DNA of 64,000 bases. It comes from JACMLC01 sp963720235. Lineage in GTDB: Bacteria; Acidobacteriota; Blastocatellia; Pyrinomonadales; Pyrinomonadaceae. Shown here one piece after another: positions 25,245 through 35,000 of this stretch. The translations under genes were made by a program, and so were the position numbers. Location of the stretch: assembly GCA_963720235.1 (NCBI GenBank), contig OY970389.1, positions 1,984,001 through 2,048,000 on the forward strand, written 5' to 3'. Position 1 is the first letter of the stretch. Every line of letters starts with the position of its first letter. The notes under the pieces are model-generated. The model worked only from the letters and a program-made list of their open reading frames with translations, did no database searches and was not told the DNA's origin.

Positions 25245-27147
25245 TACTCCCGTCCTTGCTCAACACAGTAGCGTGTTCCGTTTCCGCAGGGTCTGGTTCC
25301 GTCTGCATAATGAAATCATTCGGCGCGCCCGGCACGGAAAATTCGTACGGCCCTCTGTAAACTGTCGGCAGGATTCCTGCGAAATTATCGTGCGGCGGCG
25401 GCGACGGAATATCCCATTCGAGCGTCGTTGCTTCCCAGGGATTGTTGCCAGCCTTCTTGCCCTTGAAGATTGACCAGATGAAATTGTAGAGAAAGATAAG
25501 CTGGCCCACAGCAGTGACGATGGCTGCTATCGTCACGAACATCACGAGCGGGTCGAGCGAGCGCAGGAAGTTATATTCCTGAAAACTCGAATAGCGTCTC
25601 GGCATTCCTACGATGCCCATGATATGCATCGGGACAAAGATGCAATAGACGCCGATGAACGTAATCCAGAAATGGATTTTCCCTAAGCTCTCGCTCATCA
25701 TCCGGCCAAACATTTTTGGAAACCAGAATTGCAGTCCCGCAAACATGCCGAAGATGGCGGCCACGCCCATCACTAAGTGAAAATGTCCGAGCACAAAATA
25801 TGTATCGTGCATCGAAAGGTCGAGGCCCGTCTGACCGAGCACGATGCCCGTGATGCCGCCCGCGACAAAGAGCGAGACAAAACCGATTGCATATAGCATC
25901 GGAGCCGTGAATCGTATCTTTGCTCCCCACAAAGTCCCAAGCCAGTTAAAGGTTTTAATCGCAGAAGGCACGCCGATGGACAGAGTTAAAACGGAGAAAG
26001 CCATGCCCGTGTAGGGACTCATGCCACTGATGAACATGTGATGTCCCCAGACGAAAAATCCTAAGAGGCCGATGGCAAAGATGGCAAAGACCATCGCGCG
26101 ATAACCGAAGATAGGTTTGCGGGCGAAAGTGGAAAGGATGTGCGAAGTCGCGCCCATGCCCGGCAGGATTGCGATATAAACTTCCGGGTGGCCGAAGAAC
26201 CAGAACAGGTGTTGCCACAAGATGGGCGAGCCGCCCTTATGGTCTGTCAGCAACACATCGCTGATGACAAGGCCGCCCGGAATGAAGAAACTCGTTCCGG
26301 CTGTGCGGTCAAGAAACAGGAGCACGCCCGCCGCGAGCAGCACCGGGAAAGCCAAGAGCGCGAGCACAGCAGTCGTAAACCATGACCAGCAAGTCAGCGG
26401 CAGACGCATCAGCGTCATCCCCGGCGCACGCATATTCAGCATCGTCGTGATGAAATTAAGCGCGCCCAGAAGCGAAGCGATGCAGAAGATTGCGATGCTC
26501 AGAATCCATAAATCCACACCCGCGCCCTGTCCCGGCCCTGCCTTCTGGCCCAGCGCGCTCAAGGTCGGATAACCAGTCCAGCCGCCGATTGGCCCAACCG
26601 TCCCACTCGCTTTATGTGACGGCACGATGTTGGCATACCAGCCCGCGACAGTCTCATTGCCTTCAACGAAAATTGCTGCGACCAGCACTATCAGCCCGAC
26701 AAACGTGACCCAGAACGAGAGCATGTTCAGGGTCGGAAAGGCCATGTCATCCGCGCCGATTTGAATCGGCAGAAAGTAGTTTCCAAAGCCTCCCTGCGGA
26801 GCAGTCGTCAGCACAAAGAAGACCATGATTGTGCCGTGCATCGTGACCAGCGAGAGATAGAACTCAGGCGACATCACGCCGCCGGGCGCGCCCAGTGGAA
26901 AGAGCGAGCCGAGGATAGAGATTTTGCTTCCCGGCCATGTCAGGTTCACGCGCATCAGCACGGACATAATCATGCCGATAAAAACGGAGACGATTGCCAG
27001 CAATAGATACTGTATGCCAATCACCTTGTGATCTATGCTGAAGATATATTTGCGTATGAAACTGGTCGGGGCTGGATGACGATGCACTTCATGCGTGTGC
27101 GCGGCAGCATCATGCGCCGCATCATGTGCATCAACTATTTCGGCCAT
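25213..27147 (-). CDS. ctaD: Cytochrome c oxidase subunit I
   Basis: Catalytic subunit of the terminal oxidase: reduces O2 to water and pumps protons. About 644 residues with 12 or more helices. Visible landmarks are the CuB His and its crosslinked Tyr region WFFGHPEVYIAILPGMG, the binuclear-centre ligand region HHMFISGMSPYTGM, and the His pair for haem a and a3 in HDTYFVLGHFHLVMG. The Tyr in HPEVY marks an A-family aa3-type enzyme. The start at 27147 has GGAGAG upstream and begins with a His-rich stretch (DAAHDAAAHTHEVHRHP); the C-terminus also ends in His-rich residues (GHNGHKH). Both may bind metal. Preceded by subunit II. Confidence 0.96.
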   Translation of the reverse strand: MAEIVDAHDAAHDAAAHTHEVHRHPAPTSFIRKYIFSIDHKVIGIQYLLLAIVSVFIGMIMSVLMRVNLTWPGSKISILGSLFPLGAPGGVMSPEFYLSLVTMHGTIMVFFVLTTAPQGGFGNYFLPIQIGADDMAFPTLNMLSFWVTFVGLIVLVAAIFVEGNETVAGWYANIVPSHKASGTVGPIGGWTGYPTLSALGQKAGPGQGAGVDLWILSIAIFCIASLLGALNFITTMLNMRAPGMTLMRLPLTCWSWFTTAVLALLAFPVLLAAGVLLFLDRTAGTSFFIPGGLVISDVLLTDHKGGSPILWQHLFWFFGHPEVYIAILPGMGATSHILSTFARKPIFGYRAMVFAIFAIGLLGFFVWGHHMFISGMSPYTGMAFSVLTLSIGVPSAIKTFNWLGTLWGAKIRFTAPMLYAIGFVSLFVAGGITGIVLGQTGLDLSMHDTYFVLGHFHLVMGVAAIFGMFAGLQFWFPKMFGRMMSESLGKIHFWITFIGVYCIFVPMHIMGIVGMPRRYSSFQEYNFLRSLDPLVMFVTIAAIVTAVGQLIFLYNFIWSIFKGKKAGNNPWEATTLEWDIPSPPPHDNFAGILPTVYRGPYEFSVPGAPNDFIMQTEPDPAETEHATVLSKDGSNGDGHNGHKH

Positions 27148-27191
27148 CGCTTCTCTCCTCTCGCTTTCTCCGGGCAAAAGGTCAAAGGCTA

Positions 27192-28031
27192 CTATTGAAA
27201 CGGATATTTATTAAGCAGCTCTGCCACCTTGGCTTGAAACTGCGCCTGCGGCATCTCTGCGAGCGCGCGATGCTCTTCTTCCGGCAAGACAAGCATCTGG
27301 CTCTTCATCTTAAAATGCAGCGCGCCGCACAACTCCGCACAGGCCAACTCATACTTGCCCACTTTGGTCGGAGTAAAGTGAACTTTGATTGCCATGCCTG
27401 GCACCAGGTCTTGCTTGAAACGAAGCGGCGGAACCCAGAAGCTGTGCGTCACATCTTTTGAATTGAGCGTGAGTTCGACCTGACGATTGACCGGCACGAC
27501 CAGCGAAGTGATGGCTGCATCATCCTGCGCGTTCGGGTCGTTGCTATCGAGCCCGATAAAATTCAGGTCTGCATCCTTAATCAATGCCGGGTCTGTGCGC
27601 CCGAACTTCTGGTCTTTGCCTGCGTAATGAAAATTCCAAGAGAACTGCTGCGCCGTGACTTGTACCTTGTATGCGCCTGCTGAGGCTGGTTGAAAATGTA
27701 GCCTGGCCCACACGCTCTGGCCCAGAACTCCGAGCGAGATAAAGACGAGCGCAGTCACAATCGTCCACACAATCTCAAGGCGATTGTTGCCGTGCGAATA
27801 GACTGCTCTGTCCGTTGAAGAGGTCGAGCGATAACGCCAGAGCGCAATGCCGAGCCCGATTTGCGCGGCTGTAAAAGCGACGCCGACGACGATGATTGTC
27901 AACATGAATTGACGATCATAGGCCGGGCCGTGCTCTGTGATGGCCTGCGGAAACCACCACCGCCCATCCAGAAAAAGCCAGACCGAGCCGAGCGTTAAGA
28001 GCCAGATCAATATCGCCAGAGCGCGACCCAT
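27192..28031 (-). CDS. ctaC: Cytochrome c oxidase subunit II (CuA)
   Basis: Accepts electrons from cytochrome c at the CuA site and passes them to subunit I. 279 residues: an N-terminal anchor (ALAILIWLLTLGSVWLFL), a further two helices, then the cupredoxin domain. The CuA ligands are seen as DVTHSF (His) and CAELCGALHFKM (two Cys, His, Met, with the bridging Glu). ATG 28031 has GGAG at eight bases. No fused cytochrome c domain is present at the C-terminus, unlike many caa3 enzymes. Confidence 0.95.
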   Translation of the reverse strand: MGRALAILIWLLTLGSVWLFLDGRWWFPQAITEHGPAYDRQFMLTIIVVGVAFTAAQIGLGIALWRYRSTSSTDRAVYSHGNNRLEIVWTIVTALVFISLGVLGQSVWARLHFQPASAGAYKVQVTAQQFSWNFHYAGKDQKFGRTDPALIKDADLNFIGLDSNDPNAQDDAAITSLVVPVNRQVELTLNSKDVTHSFWVPPLRFKQDLVPGMAIKVHFTPTKVGKYELACAELCGALHFKMKSQMLVLPEEEHRALAEMPQAQFQAKVAELLNKYPFQ

Positions 28032-28048
28032 CAATCAATCTCCTTTAG

Positions 28049-28129
28049 GATTTTAGATTTTTGATTTTTGATTTTGATTGGCTGAGCTTGGTTATTCAAT
28101 CAAAAATCGCAAATCAAAAATCTAAAATC
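28049..28129. repeat. Heptamer hairpin, GATTTTT words (first copy)
   Basis: Between subunit II and haem O synthase genes. Left arm GATTTTAGATTTTTG and more 7-bp words; right arm of AATCAAAAATCGCAAATC type with its complement. The right arm contains the ctaB stop codon. A similar hairpin is at 35954-36061. Confidence 0.88.
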
Positions 28130-29051
28130 GATTCAAGACCATCAGGACAAACAGCAGCGGCAAATAAATCACGGAGGCCAGCAAGAGGCGGCGCGCCTCC
28201 TGTCTCGATTTGGAAAACGCCGCGCGCACGCTGCTATAGAGAAAGAGCAGGCCGAGCGCGATGGCTCCGTAAAAATAGACCTGACCGGAAATTCCCATCA
28301 CCGACGGCAGCAAGCTAATCGGCACGAGCAGCAAAGTGTATGCGACTATCTGCTGACCGGTGATGCGCCCTTCGGGCTCGACCACAGGCAGCATCACAAT
28401 CCCTGCGCGCCCGTAGTCTTCGCGGTACATCCACGCGATAGCAAGAAAGTGCGGAAACTGCCAGAGGAACAGAATCGCAAAGAGCACCCATGCTCCGGCA
28501 GTCACCTCGCCCGTCGCGGCAGTCCAACCCATCAAAGGCGGCATCGCTCCCGGAAAAGCTCCGACGACTGTTGAAAGAGTCGTGCGCGTCTTGAGCGGCG
28601 TATAAAGAAAAAGATAGCCGATGATAACCGTCACGCCGCAGAGAGCCGTCAAGGGATTGACCATCACCGCGAGATAAATCTCCGCAGAGACGGTTAAGAG
28701 CACGCCGAAGATAAGAGCCTCTACAGGTTGCAACTTGCCAGAAGGCAGTGGCCGCATGGCCGTGCGCCGCATCAGGCCGTCGAGGTCGCGCTCCATGTAT
28801 TGATTGAGCGTCGCGATGCCGGATGAGAGCAATGCTATGCCGAACATCGCGTGGGCCATTAAGAGATAACTGATTGCACCTTGCGCGCCGAGACAGAAGC
28901 CTGCGGCTGATGTCAGGACAATCAGAAAAGTAATGCGCGGCTTGGTCAATTCAAGATACAACTTGAGCCTTTCGCGCGCTCCGGTCTCCGGCACGCACTC
29001 AGAGCTTGCGACACCACCTTGTTCAAATTCGATTGCTACGCTTTTCATCAT
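28122..29051 (-). CDS. ctaB: Protohaem IX farnesyltransferase (haem O synthase)
   Basis: Adds a farnesyl group to haem B to give haem O, the precursor of the oxidase haem A. 309 residues and about nine helices of the UbiA fold. The diphosphate-binding motif is the NQYMERDLDGLMRRTAMRPL stretch around residue 85, with a second Asp-rich loop near YREDYGRAGIVMLP. Sits directly between the multihaem/copper genes and the oxidase subunits, as expected. The stop codon lies inside the GATTTTT hairpin. Confidence 0.94.
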   Translation of the reverse strand: MMKSVAIEFEQGGVASSECVPETGARERLKLYLELTKPRITFLIVLTSAAGFCLGAQGAISYLLMAHAMFGIALLSSGIATLNQYMERDLDGLMRRTAMRPLPSGKLQPVEALIFGVLLTVSAEIYLAVMVNPLTALCGVTVIIGYLFLYTPLKTRTTLSTVVGAFPGAMPPLMGWTAATGEVTAGAWVLFAILFLWQFPHFLAIAWMYREDYGRAGIVMLPVVEPEGRITGQQIVAYTLLLVPISLLPSVMGISGQVYFYGAIALGLLFLYSSVRAAFSKSRQEARRLLLASVIYLPLLFVLMVLNRF

Positions 29052-29072
29052 TAATAGATTGCGTGATTAAAG

Positions 29073-29164
29073 AGTAAGGATGAAGGAAGCGCTATTGAAA
29101 ATGAAGCATTCATGTTTGAATAGCACTCCTTTCATCCTTCATCCTTCCGCATTCATCCTTGCTT
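29073..29164. repeat. Heptamer hairpin, TTCATCC words
   Basis: Between the copper lipoprotein and ctaB. Left arm AAGGATGAAGGAAGC... and ATGAAGCATTCATG; right arm tandem TTCATCC words with one variant TTCCGCA. Spans nearly the whole spacer. Confidence 0.83.
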
Positions 29165-29166
29165 TT

Positions 29167-30063
29167 CTAGTGCCGCATCAACATCGGAAATTCTATCGCG
29201 GGCATAATCTCCAGAGAGTTGCTGCGAATCGTGTCCGAAGCCGTCGTGGCATCGTATGCGAAGTCTGCCGTCGCAGAGCCTTTGGCCGCGAGAGTGACTT
29301 CCATAGTCTTTTCGCCATACCTCTCATGCCATGCGACGAGCGTGTATTTTCCGGGCGGCAGATTTTTTATCGTATAGCTTCCATCCTCTGCGCTCACTGC
29401 ATAGAACGGATGATTCAGAACGCCGACGTAAGCTTTCATCCATGGATGCTGGTTGCACTTTAATGGAATAAGCACTTCGGCGCGCGGGAACTTCTGCTCG
29501 ATGGGCGGGCCGTTGGGCGACTGCACCATGTTCCACGGCGGATTGCTCTTGCCCTGCACGTTGACGTTGTGTGATGTCGGGTCGCTGTTGGTGACAACGA
29601 ACTTCTGCTCGGCCTGTATGCCTAAGACATGCGGCGTGTAGTGGCAACCGTCCTGGTCCAGCTTGACCGGATCGCCCGGAACGGCGAAAGCAAAGCTCGT
29701 AATTTTCTTGCCGTCTGCCGTTGTGCCGTCCTTGATATAGACAAAGACATTTTTCAGCTTGCCGTCTTTAACCACTGCGGTTTCCGCTACGGCATTCGGA
29801 TTCTTCGATGCGCAGGCCGCGTCAGCATTCATGTCAATCGGCGCGGGCGCGGGCGCAGTCCCGTTGAAAGCAACTTTGCCTGTGACCGTTCCTTCATTGC
29901 CGCTCGCCTGATATGGCGTTCCCTTCGCTCCTCCGCCCGTTGACTCCGTGCCGTCTTCTTCCACAATGTCGTCGTCATCGCCCTTGCTACAGGCGACGGA
30001 GAGCGCAAGAAGAGACACGACTGCCACAAGGCAGAGCCAGAATTTCACTCGTTTCGATAACAT
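29167..30063 (-). CDS. Copper-binding lipoprotein (cupredoxin-like) with carboxypeptidase-regulatory-like fold
   Basis: 298 residues with a lipoprotein signal (lipobox LSVAC at ~25) and an acidic linker (KGDDDDIVEED). A cupredoxin-like domain follows, with a candidate type 1 copper site: SHNVNV (His) and CNQHPWM (Cys, His, Met). The last part, YTIKNLPPGKYTLVAWHERYG, resembles the carboxypeptidase-regulatory-like fold. It is likely periplasmic and, between the multihaem cytochrome and haem O synthase genes, may shuttle electrons to the oxidase or deliver copper. The metal site is inferred from residue order. Confidence 0.75.
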   Translation of the reverse strand: MLSKRVKFWLCLVAVVSLLALSVACSKGDDDDIVEEDGTESTGGGAKGTPYQASGNEGTVTGKVAFNGTAPAPAPIDMNADAACASKNPNAVAETAVVKDGKLKNVFVYIKDGTTADGKKITSFAFAVPGDPVKLDQDGCHYTPHVLGIQAEQKFVVTNSDPTSHNVNVQGKSNPPWNMVQSPNGPPIEQKFPRAEVLIPLKCNQHPWMKAYVGVLNHPFYAVSAEDGSYTIKNLPPGKYTLVAWHERYGEKTMEVTLAAKGSATADFAYDATTASDTIRSNSLEIMPAIEFPMLMRH

Positions 30064-30116
30064 TTATAAGCCTCCGGTTAAAATTAAAGCATTAAGATAA
30101 TTAAAGCAACCGGGGA

Positions 30117-33100
30117 TCACTCGCGCGCCAGCTTTGCACGCTGATGCATGCGCGAAGGTTTCTGCAAGCGCGCGTGTGCGCGCCTCGCGGCAGCCAACCT
30201 GTGCGCAGCCATCACACGCCGCCGCGCATTGTTGCGGCGTAAATTATTTCGACTGACCTGCTGATTAGTGGCAGCAGGCGTCTCTTTCTCTGTCGGCGCG
30301 GGAGATTGCCCGCCTGTTGCGGCAGGCGAAGTTGACATCAGACGCCGCTGCTCAGCCGCATCCATCTGGAACATATAGCGCACAAGCAGGTCTGCATGGT
30401 CTTTGTGATAATTGGCAAAGCCTGCGGGCGTCTCGCCGCTAAAGACCCAACGCTCGCCGTCGAGCTTGAAGAGGCCCGAAGGCATGGCCGTACCCGGACT
30501 TATCTGCTGCGGGTCAAGCAGCCAGCGGAAAGTCCATGACGGTTTCAGACGCTCGCTTGCCAGAAGGAAGTTCGGAGCCGAAGCTGTCTTGTCATGCTCG
30601 GCCTCGCCGGTGATGTGACACTTCAAACAGGGCGCGCCGCGCGAGGTAAAGAGTTGTCGTGCCAGAATCTTCTCCTCTTCCGAGAGCGGCTCCTGTTTCT
30701 CCTTGATGTAAATCTCCGGCTGCGAAGAGACGGCCATGAAGAAGCGCACGAGTGTGCGCAATTCGTTGGGCGAGAAATTAAATGTTGGCATGCGCGCCTT
30801 CAAATAAGTTCGCACGCCGTTTCTATCCTGCCCCGGTTGCGGCTTGAGATGGCCTTCGATTCTCTGGGCCAAAGTCGTGGCCGGAGTCTGCGCATTGGCT
30901 GCTGGCGGACTCGCGCCGTTTGTTTGATTTGTCTGACCGGACTTTTGCGTTCCCTCTGCGTAATTGTTTGTCTGTGCGCCGGGAGTTGGCCCAACAGTCT
31001 TATCGCTGCGACCGGGTTCTGGCCTTCCCTCTTCGTCACTCAAAGACGGGTCGTGCAAAAATCTTAACAGCCAGTCAGGGTCAACACGCGCGCCCTCGCT
31101 TGTCAGTTGCGGCGGGAGTTGGTCTTTCCAGTCCGAGTCCTGATATTTCGGCAAGCCTGAAAGCACGGACTTCTGGCCCACCTGCACGTTATGACAGCCC
31201 ATGCAGTTGTATTTCTTAATCACCCACCAGCCATCCTGTATGTCCTTCTGCCGCGTGTCCGGGCGATAGAAGAAACTTTGCGGGACGTTCGAGCCTTCGA
31301 GTCCCTTGCTGCCGAGAAGGAAAGTTGTCAATGCGACATTCCATTCGGGCTTGAGGAAAGGCTGCGGCATACGCAGCAAATCCTTCGGCTCTTTCTCTTT
31401 GCCCTTATCGTAAATCGAAGGGTCTCTCAGCTTGTTAGTGAAAAAGCCTTTGTGGTTGTACCAGGGTTTCGCTTTGCCCGTTTGCGGGTCTGTAAACTTT
31501 TCGCCTTCGCCCTCGCGTTTCTCTGAGTGCGGATTGATGCCAAGCTCTGCATCATGCGTCAGCATGGCAAAGTCCAGACGCTCAATCGGCGTCGAGCCTT
31601 CTGTCGTCAACTCTTTACCGATGCGTTGCTCCTCTTCAAACCCGCGTATCTCATGGCATCCCGCGCAGCCGTATTGCTTGACGAGATTCTGACCCTGCTC
31701 TTTAAGATTCGGGTCGTCCATGTAAGAGGCGTCTGGATAAGAGTCGCGGTGCGAGAGCGAGAAGAGATAGGTCGCTATGTCGCGCGAATCCGATTCGGAG
31801 AGACGGAAATTTGGCATCACAGTCATGTTCTGAATCTGCAACTCCGCGCCATCGTTCGGACAGGTCGAGTGATCCGTGTCAAAGACGAAAGGCATGCCCT
31901 TCTTCTCGTAATCCTCGCGCGTCAAATCGCGTTTCTCTTTCGGGCAATAGGGAGCCCAACGCTCGCGCGGGTTATAAATCCAGCGCACAATGTAATCGAA
32001 GCTCGCCTTTTCGCCGACGCGCTGTAGGTTGGCCGCGAAATCTCCGCCGACCTCTGTGCCTTGCGCCTTATCACCAATCGAGTGACAGGCCATACAGCCG
32101 CGCGTCTCGAAAAGCTCCTTGCCGTGCGAAGCATCTCCGGCCTTCATCTCCGGCAGTTTGCCATCAAAGCCTGACTGCCAGAGGAAAGCCGCGATAGCTT
32201 TGCGCTCATTCTGCTCGCGCGTCATCTCCTCGCGCTGGCCCGCTTCGTCAGAGCGCATGCTCTTGCCGTCTATGCGCCAGTAGGTAGGCATCTTCGTTCC
32301 GGGTCGAAAACCCTGCGGGTCTTGCAGCCAGATTGGAATCCATTCCTTGCGAAGTTTGAGACGCACATCCTTCAGATTCGGCCCGACCTTTTTCTGGTCG
32401 TGCATCAGGTACTTGCTCTGCGTCTCAAGCTGAGAGATGCGCGCGGCGAGCTGGCTATTAGTGACGCGCAGATATTCGGAGCGCGCGAGAAGTTTCTGAA
32501 CAGCTTCCTCGTTGGCGGCCTCACCGACGCCTTCCGTAGCCTGCTTGGCCTCGCGCTCGTTGGCGGCAATCTGTTCTTCTAACTGACTAATGCTCTGTCT
32601 CGAATTGGCGAGCGCGTCCGTCTCGCGGTCAAAGCCTTCGTAGCGGTGACAGCCGACGCAGCCGCGATTCTGAAATAAATCCTTGCCGAGATTGAGCACA
32701 TTGGCTCCCAACAATTCACGGTCTGACATGTGACACTGCTGGCATCCGGCCTCCATGTTCTCTCTTTCATAAAGCGGATGGAGCCAGAAGCGATGACGGC
32801 CATGCCCTTTTTCTTCATTAGTCGTCGCGCGCCCGTTGCCGCCGTGACAGCTAGAGCAGCCGAAGCGGTCTGGATTGTGAATAGTTAAAAGCTCTTTGTT
32901 CGGATGACTGACGAAAGCTCTCGAAAGCTCGTCGGCTCTTCGCAAACGGCGGTCGCGCACGGGCCGCATGTCTGCGGCAGTGATGTTCAGTGGCTCGCGG
33001 ACTCCTAGATGGCATGTCTCGCAACGGTCAACGAGTGTGTCGCCCTGCACGTTGACCTGCCGCATAGAGAAATTAAAATTCTCGTTGCGTTTGAGCAGGC

Positions 33101-33824
33101 TGTTAATCTGTTCCGTCGTCAGACCTGTGACGTTGTTCTTCAAATATTCGTCGCGCGCTTTTGCTAGTTCACCGGGCTTTTTCAAAAGCTCGCCGCGCTC
33201 TGTCAGCAGTCGCGCCTTCTCATCCTTGAGGCCGTTGTAATGCTGCTCCATCTCCATATAGTTGAGCTGTCGTTTCTCAACCTTGCCTGAGCCATCGCCA
33301 ACGGGCCATTCAATCGTATGCTTCTCCTGCTTCCTCTCTTCAATCTCGCGGCGAATCTTGTCCTGCTCGGATTTGCCGTGCGCTGTTTCTATTTCGTAAT
33401 AGTTGACAGTGATTGCGCCGCGCACATTTTGATAATTGTCCGTGATGGAAGAAAGCTGGTCTTCAATCACTCTGACGCGTGTGTCTATCTCTTTCTTGCG
33501 CGGCTGAATTTTGTCGTCCTCGGCTTTGGCGTCCGCTGCGAGTTGTTGATACTCAGGGCTCTCTTTAATCTCTTTCTCGGTCTTTCCGGCGTTCTGCCGC
33601 AGACGCCTGAGCAGACGATTCTCGCGTTTGACAAACTCCTGCTGCATGCTCTTCCAGGGACGCTGCCCGTAGATTTCATCATAGAGCGCCCACGCCAGAA
33701 CCGCGCTCAGCAAGAGAGCGCAGATGAGCAGGATGCCGCTTGTCGAACGGCTGACAATCGGGTCTGGAGCCGGGCTTTCCGGCTCTTTCTTTATAATCGC
33801 ATCAGTCTCTGGAGAGTCTGCCAC
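30117..33824 (-). CDS. Large membrane-anchored c-type cytochrome with eight haem motifs
   Basis: 1,235 residues. One membrane anchor (~30-48, GILLICALLLSAVLAWAL) is followed by a long coiled-coil-rich region (~60-255) and eight CXXCH motifs: CETCH (~270), CSSCH (~323), CQQCH (~364), CVGCH (~391), CMACH (~580), CAGCH (~721), CMGCH (~877) and CLKCH (~1071). A second coiled coil lies near 410-470. A Pro/Thr-rich region near 950-1000 and a strongly basic C-terminal tail (RRNNARRRVMAAHRLAAARR) are unusual. It sits directly after the cytochrome b genes, so it should act as the cytochrome c of the menaquinol oxidase complex and pass electrons to the oxidase. Similar large multihaem cytochromes are known from bc-type gene clusters; the exact arrangement here is not one I can name. 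Confidence 0.88.
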   Translation of the reverse strand: MADSPETDAIIKKEPESPAPDPIVSRSTSGILLICALLLSAVLAWALYDEIYGQRPWKSMQQEFVKRENRLLRRLRQNAGKTEKEIKESPEYQQLAADAKAEDDKIQPRKKEIDTRVRVIEDQLSSITDNYQNVRGAITVNYYEIETAHGKSEQDKIRREIEERKQEKHTIEWPVGDGSGKVEKRQLNYMEMEQHYNGLKDEKARLLTERGELLKKPGELAKARDEYLKNNVTGLTTEQINSLLKRNENFNFSMRQVNVQGDTLVDRCETCHLGVREPLNITAADMRPVRDRRLRRADELSRAFVSHPNKELLTIHNPDRFGCSSCHGGNGRATTNEEKGHGRHRFWLHPLYERENMEAGCQQCHMSDRELLGANVLNLGKDLFQNRGCVGCHRYEGFDRETDALANSRQSISQLEEQIAANEREAKQATEGVGEAANEEAVQKLLARSEYLRVTNSQLAARISQLETQSKYLMHDQKKVGPNLKDVRLKLRKEWIPIWLQDPQGFRPGTKMPTYWRIDGKSMRSDEAGQREEMTREQNERKAIAAFLWQSGFDGKLPEMKAGDASHGKELFETRGCMACHSIGDKAQGTEVGGDFAANLQRVGEKASFDYIVRWIYNPRERWAPYCPKEKRDLTREDYEKKGMPFVFDTDHSTCPNDGAELQIQNMTVMPNFRLSESDSRDIATYLFSLSHRDSYPDASYMDDPNLKEQGQNLVKQYGCAGCHEIRGFEEEQRIGKELTTEGSTPIERLDFAMLTHDAELGINPHSEKREGEGEKFTDPQTGKAKPWYNHKGFFTNKLRDPSIYDKGKEKEPKDLLRMPQPFLKPEWNVALTTFLLGSKGLEGSNVPQSFFYRPDTRQKDIQDGWWVIKKYNCMGCHNVQVGQKSVLSGLPKYQDSDWKDQLPPQLTSEGARVDPDWLLRFLHDPSLSDEEGRPEPGRSDKTVGPTPGAQTNNYAEGTQKSGQTNQTNGASPPAANAQTPATTLAQRIEGHLKPQPGQDRNGVRTYLKARMPTFNFSPNELRTLVRFFMAVSSQPEIYIKEKQEPLSEEEKILARQLFTSRGAPCLKCHITGEAEHDKTASAPNFLLASERLKPSWTFRWLLDPQQISPGTAMPSGLFKLDGERWVFSGETPAGFANYHKDHADLLVRYMFQMDAAEQRRLMSTSPAATGGQSPAPTEKETPAATNQQVSRNNLRRNNARRRVMAAHRLAAARRAHARLQKPSRMHQRAKLARE

Positions 33825-33854
33825 CTGTTTTTATCCCTCCGCCTGTACTCTTCG

Positions 33855-34958
33855 TCAGATATTGAACCAGGGAGTCACCCACACGTACTTGATATTCATT
33901 GCCAGCCGCAGGATTAGCTTGGCGGGCAAAGCGAACAGGACAGTGATTGCGAAAAATTGAAACGTCATGTATTGCAGGATGCTCGTGCGCGCCAGGAGCT
34001 TGCTCTCAAACTCGCCCTTCGACTTGGCCCACTGTTTGAGATATTGCCAGCTAAACATTCTTCTCCACTCAAACGGTGGACGCAGCATGAGCCAGTGCAA
34101 AAAGAGGCCGCACAAAAGAAAGAACGTGCCGACGACAATCATGCCGAAAATAAATTTCCCCGGATTGGCCGAGAGAAATTTCAGGCCCGTCCATCCTGCA
34201 AACTTGTCATGCAGGTCAACGTTTCTATCGTTGACCACGACATTGTGATCCCAACGCTGTCCGGGCCAGAACCAGACCCAGCCGGGGCCGCGTATAAAAG
34301 TCCCTATAAAAATCAAGACCAGCCACGTGAACCATCCGAGCCCGAACATCCAGAGCGCGAAACGTCTCTGCCTGTATGCGTAATAGCCGTTGCCCAGCGG
34401 ATTCGAGTCCACATACGGAAAGACCATCAAGCCGATCATCATCAACGAAGGCATCACGACGCCCGCAATCCACGGGTCGAAATAGACGAGCATCTCCTGC
34501 AACCCCAGAAAGTACCACGGAGCTTTCGACGGGTTCATCGTCAGGTTCGGATTGGCAGGCTCTTCGAGTGGCGCATTCAAAGTTATGGACCAGACAAAGA
34601 GAATGATGGTCACAATAACTGCTGCCAAAAATTCTATGCGGACGAGAAAGGGCCAGACATGTAGCTCTCTGGCCCAACCGGGTCGCCACGGTAGAGTCTT
34701 GCGATGATGCGTCTTGGCAAGCTGCGTGTCGCTTTCCAGTTCTTCGACGAGACGGTCGTTGGCCGCAGCCTGCTTCGCGCCGAGCCACGTAAAGAAGATG
34801 ACAAGCGGAATCATCGCCACGATTGGAACGTTGTCCGGCGTGGATGAAATCACCCAGAGCTGATGCCAGTCTTCTACAAAGAAACCCAGAACGACGAGCA
34901 GCAGCAAGATGAGCAGCAACACAATCCTGCCGGGAGTCAGCAATCTACCTTTTGCCAT
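33855..34958 (-). CDS. Cytochrome b C-terminal part (subunit IV-like)
   Basis: 367 residues and about seven helices. The quinol-oxidation loop is seen as APWYFLGLQEMLVYFDPW; it replaces PEWY of mitochondrial cytochrome b with PWY and is a form known from menaquinol-type complexes. It belongs with the N-terminal cytochrome b gene upstream and would form the second half of cytochrome b, as in b6f. It has an extra N-terminal helix (IVLLLILLLLVVLGFFV) and extra helices at the C-terminus. Start at 34958 (ATG), with a GTG three bases earlier. Confidence 0.9.
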   Translation of the reverse strand: MAKGRLLTPGRIVLLLILLLLVVLGFFVEDWHQLWVISSTPDNVPIVAMIPLVIFFTWLGAKQAAANDRLVEELESDTQLAKTHHRKTLPWRPGWARELHVWPFLVRIEFLAAVIVTIILFVWSITLNAPLEEPANPNLTMNPSKAPWYFLGLQEMLVYFDPWIAGVVMPSLMMIGLMVFPYVDSNPLGNGYYAYRQRRFALWMFGLGWFTWLVLIFIGTFIRGPGWVWFWPGQRWDHNVVVNDRNVDLHDKFAGWTGLKFLSANPGKFIFGMIVVGTFFLLCGLFLHWLMLRPPFEWRRMFSWQYLKQWAKSKGEFESKLLARTSILQYMTFQFFAITVLFALPAKLILRLAMNIKYVWVTPWFNI

Positions 34959-35000
34959 CACTCACTCTCTCCGCTTTGATTAAAACTCTTCGGACAACAA

